From Pyruvatibacter mobilis (lineage in GTDB: Bacteria > Pseudomonadota > Alphaproteobacteria > CGMCC-115125): 64,000 nucleotides of DNA. The stretch covers positions 1,405,501-1,469,500 of the forward strand of contig NZ_CP051630.1 in NCBI RefSeq assembly GCF_012848855.1. Reading direction: 5' to 3'. Under the pieces are notes generated by a model. That model saw only the letters and a program-made list of their open reading frames with translations, was not told the DNA's origin and searched no databases. This document shows positions 62,116 to 64,000 of the stretch, piece by piece (within the stretch, counting starts at the first letter, position 1; the number at the start of each line of letters is the position of its first letter). Made by a program: the position numbers and the translations under genes.

Positions 62116-62496
62116 CTAGACGACCTTGGTATAGCCGCGCTCGATCACGCGCTCGATGGCTTCAAAGGCTTCGCGCAGTTCTTCGAACGCCATGCGGTGA
62201 CGCTGCAGGTCATCAAGGGCTGCCACCGGCGGCACGCCTGGGGTCTCCACCAGGGCCAGCGCCTTTGCGAGGTAGCCGGCGCGCAGCTCCGCGATGCGGA
62301 CAGCCATGCGAGTCATCACCTCGGGGGTGATTTCCGGCAGCTTGGCGCGCAGCACCATCTCGTTCGCATCCATGATGGTGCGATCCATGCGTTCGCGGAA
62401 CGCCTGCAGCGCGTGGCGCTGCTCGCGGTCAAGCTCGGCACTCGTCAGCAGACGGTCGACCTTGCGCGTCTCAACTTTGCCTACGTAGCGAACCAT
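62116..62496 (-). CDS. Helical hypothetical protein
   Basis: This 126-residue all-alpha protein without signal peptide contains YVGKVETRKVDRLLTSAELDREQRHALQAFRERMDRTI, LRAKLPEITPEVMTRMAVRIAELRAGYLAKAL and RHRMAFEELREAFEAIERVIERGYTKVV. Heptad-like spacing suggests a helical bundle or coiled coil. TTTGGAGG eight bases ahead of the ATG supports expression, and a near-CtrA box lies 60-74 bases upstream. No family recognised. Confidence 0.7.
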   Translation of the reverse strand: MVRYVGKVETRKVDRLLTSAELDREQRHALQAFRERMDRTIMDANEMVLRAKLPEITPEVMTRMAVRIAELRAGYLAKALALVETPGVPPVAALDDLQRHRMAFEELREAFEAIERVIERGYTKVV

Positions 62497-62555
62497 GCAG
62501 ACACCTCCAAACCGGAAACGGGCTGTTCCCAGATGATTAGTCTGGCATGTGGATA

Positions 62556-62570
62556 TTAACGGACCATTAG
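62556..62570. promoter_or_regulatory. Near-consensus CtrA box
   Basis: TTAACGGACCATTAG differs from TTAA-N7-TTAA in the last base. It lies upstream of the leftward helical protein gene at a promoter-like distance. Confidence 0.4.
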
Positions 62571-62606
62571 GCCGGAACAGGACAATTCACGGCCACATCA
62601 AACGAC

Positions 62607-63032
62607 TTACGGGAAGCGCTGGGCTCCGTCTTCGGCCAAGGGAGCGTGCGGATTCCAGGACACTTCCCACATATGGCCGTCCGGGTCGGCGAAATAGCCG
62701 GAATGCCCGCCCCAGAACACGTCCTCACCGGCCTTAACCAAGCGGGCACCGGCGGCCACCGCTTCGTCCAGCACCGTGGCGACCTCGCCCTTCTCGCGCA
62801 CATTGTAGGCGAAGGTCATACGGGCAGGCCCTGTCTCCGGCATCGTCTCGCCCGGGAACTCCTTTGCCATCTCCTCATGCGGGTAGAGCGCGAAGACGAA
62901 GCAGCCCATGTTGAAGAAGGCGATACTGTCCTCTGACGAGGCGGCTTCCTCAAAGCCGAGACGGCCATAGAAGGCCCGCGAGGCGGCGAGGTCTTTTACG
63001 GTGAGCGTGATGACGCTGATTCGCTGGTCCAT
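62607..63032 (-). CDS. VOC-family protein
   Basis: This is a 141-residue single glyoxalase-like module: ISVITLTVKDLAASRAFYGRLGFEEA at the start, SIAFFNMGCFVFALYPHEEMAKEFP, FAYNVREKGEVATVLDEAVAAGARLVKAGEDVFWGGHSGYFADPDGHMWEVSWNP. Metal-ligand positions are only partly conserved (Thr/Glu rather than His at the first site), so it may bind a hydrophobic ligand or drug instead of catalysing. ATG 63032 with GGAATG upstream is preferred over ATG 63077. Confidence 0.85.
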   Translation of the reverse strand: MDQRISVITLTVKDLAASRAFYGRLGFEEAASSEDSIAFFNMGCFVFALYPHEEMAKEFPGETMPETGPARMTFAYNVREKGEVATVLDEAVAAGARLVKAGEDVFWGGHSGYFADPDGHMWEVSWNPHAPLAEDGAQRFP

Positions 63033-63123
63033 GCAACATTCCTGGCTAAGATCGTCCGGATCGGGACGATGCAGCATACGCGGCGCTGCGGTAAGTGCTA
63101 GAACGGGAGCGGTAAATTCGTGC

Positions 63124-63597
63124 TCAGAGAGACGGCCGCTTGGGGCGCTTGAGCTGCATCATCGCGTCCTTGCCCTCGGCTAGCCGGAAGCCGAACTGCT
63201 CGTAGAAGCCGTGCGCGTCCTTGGTGGCCAGCGTCCAGTTATAGACCTTCTCCAGCGGCGGATAGCTGAGGATGGCGCGCATCAGCATCTTGCCGCAGCC
63301 CTGCCCCTTGAAGCTGTCGATGACGAAGACGTCCGACACCCAGGCAAAACGCGTCATATCCGTCACCAGGCGGGTGAAGCCTATCTGGCGGCCGGTGGGC
63401 AGGTGATAGAGGCCGAAGGGCAGGCCGTTGGCCACGCTTTCCATCAGCTGCTCCGGTGCCATGTCGCCGGCCCAGTAGGTTTCCGACAGGGTGTTCATGA
63501 TGACCGCCCGGTCGAGCCGGTTGCGGTCGGTGGACACCTCGAAGTCGCCCTCGCGGAAGGTGCTGCCGGTCCAGCGCGTTTGGGTTTCAGTGCTCAC
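63124..63597 (-). CDS. GNAT-family N-acetyltransferase
   Basis: This is a 157-residue acetyltransferase: DRAVIMNTLSETYWAGDMAPEQLMESVANGLPFGLYHLPTGRQIGFTRLVTDMTRFAWVSDVFVIDSFKGQGCGKMLMRAILSYP, where DSFKGQGCGKML is the acetyl-CoA loop, then YNWTLATKDAHGFYEQFGFR. It is probably a small-molecule or protein N-acetyltransferase of the YitI/ElaA-like group. Its start overlaps the metallohydrolase stop (ATGA), so the two are one transcript. Confidence 0.88.
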   Translation of the reverse strand: MSTETQTRWTGSTFREGDFEVSTDRNRLDRAVIMNTLSETYWAGDMAPEQLMESVANGLPFGLYHLPTGRQIGFTRLVTDMTRFAWVSDVFVIDSFKGQGCGKMLMRAILSYPPLEKVYNWTLATKDAHGFYEQFGFRLAEGKDAMMQLKRPKRPSL

Positions 63598-64000
63598 AGG
63601 GGATACTCCAGCACCATGCCGTCATAGGCGGGTACGATGCCCTCGGGCAGCTCGCCCAGCAGCGTGCGGTAGTCGAGGTCCACATGCAGGTTGGTCAGCA
63701 CGCCCAGCTTTGGCTTCATCTCGCCGAGCCATTCCAGCGCCAGGTCGAGATTGGCGTGGGAGGGGTGCGGCGCGCGGCGCAGCGCATCGACGATCCAGCA
63801 GTCGATGCCGCGCAGAGATTGGCGCGCGCGCTCCGGCACGCCGATGACATCCGGTGAATAGGCAACGCTGCCCATGCGGAAGCCGAGAGAGGGAATATCG
63901 CCATGCTCGAGCAGCAGCGGTTCGAAGGTGACCGCGCCGCCAGGCCCGTCGATGGTGACCGGTGAATGGGCTTCCATCTCATGGGCGTTGAGGATGGGCG
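63594..64000 (-). CDS. MBL-fold metallohydrolase (PhnP-like), 5' end beyond window
   Basis: The visible 134-135 residues are the C-terminal half of a metallo-beta-lactamase-fold phosphodiesterase related to PhnP. They carry VTFEPLLLEHGDIPSLGFRMGSVAYSPDVIGV, DCWIVDALRRAPHPSHANLDLALEWLGEMKPKLGVLTNLHVDLDYRTLLGELPEGIVPAYDGMVLEY, with the late ligands Asp (VDA) and His (PHPSHAN, TNLHVDLDY). The reading frame continues open past base 64000, so the N-terminal HxHxDH is outside the window. The 3' end overlaps the GNAT start by four bases. Confidence 0.9.
   Translation of the reverse strand, partial: PILNAHEMEAHSPVTIDGPGGAVTFEPLLLEHGDIPSLGFRMGSVAYSPDVIGVPERARQSLRGIDCWIVDALRRAPHPSHANLDLALEWLGEMKPKLGVLTNLHVDLDYRTLLGELPEGIVPAYDGMVLEYPL

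Noticed and set aside
1-64000. Prophage, insertion sequence or integrated island
   Set aside because: No integrase, transposase, att-like repeat, tRNA gene or clear composition shift was seen; gene order and GC look uniform.

Overview
This window looks like chromosomal DNA of a GC-rich alphaproteobacterium. The case rests on a divergent zur / znuA arrangement, a neighbouring mfd-sdhE-recG block, an invasion-associated-locus-B protein, candidate CtrA boxes and a FixK/FNR-type box. The many CoA-ester, VOC, alpha/beta-hydrolase and crotonase genes suit an aerobic, lipid- or hydrocarbon-using environmental species of the Parvibaculum / Hyphomicrobiales kind. That last placement is inference only. 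I see no rRNA, tRNA, phage, insertion sequence or CRISPR array; codon use and GC look uniform.

Layout. 1-2.3 kb: zinc uptake (znuC, running off the left edge, zur, and divergent znuA with a Zur box). 2.3-7.9 kb: a leftward cluster of NicO-type metal permease, secreted DUF3604 protein, parvulin-like isomerase and HupE/UreJ-like protein. I regard this as the best candidate for an undescribed metal-linked system. 7.9-12.5 kb: TetR regulator, glutathione transferase, a dehydrogenase/aldo-keto-reductase fusion and a lipase-like hydrolase. 12.7-21.8 kb: an envelope block of SPOR lipoprotein, small membrane protein, nucleotide-sugar dehydratase, glmU, glmS and a TPR-SPOR protein. 21.9-31.9 kb: mixed metabolism, including an FNR-box-preceded 42-residue membrane protein, IalB and an orphan YejA-like binding protein.

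32-39 kb: alpha-methylacyl-CoA racemase, a repeat-rich 0.63 kb gap, acyl-CoA synthetase, HxlR regulator divergent from two tautomerase-like genes, SDR, FrnE-like DsbA and an acetyltransferase. 39-50 kb: chemoreceptor, mfd, sdhE, hydrolase, recG and a GAF-PAS-GAF-GGDEF diguanylate cyclase. 50-57.6 kb: cupin/DUF502, then a rightward lipid-type operon (lipocalin-like protein, APH kinase-fold protein, DUF6285, crotonase, YceI, DUF3089). 57.6-61.5 kb: a leftward operon whose HMG-CoA-synthase-like/DUF35 protein appears to have lost its catalytic Cys, His and Asn, together with a hydrolase, DoxX and an intact thiolase. 61.6-64 kb: DUF454 protein, helical protein, VOC, GNAT and a PhnP-like metallohydrolase cut by the right edge.

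Two regulatory themes recur. Candidate CtrA (TTAA-N7-TTAA or TTAACCAT) sites occur upstream of the lipase, near the SPOR lipoprotein / small membrane protein pair, and upstream of the helical protein. Palindromic operators sit next to Zur and HxlR, and two spaced palindromes lie between TetR and GST. All gene calls were made by reading translations; no database search was possible.
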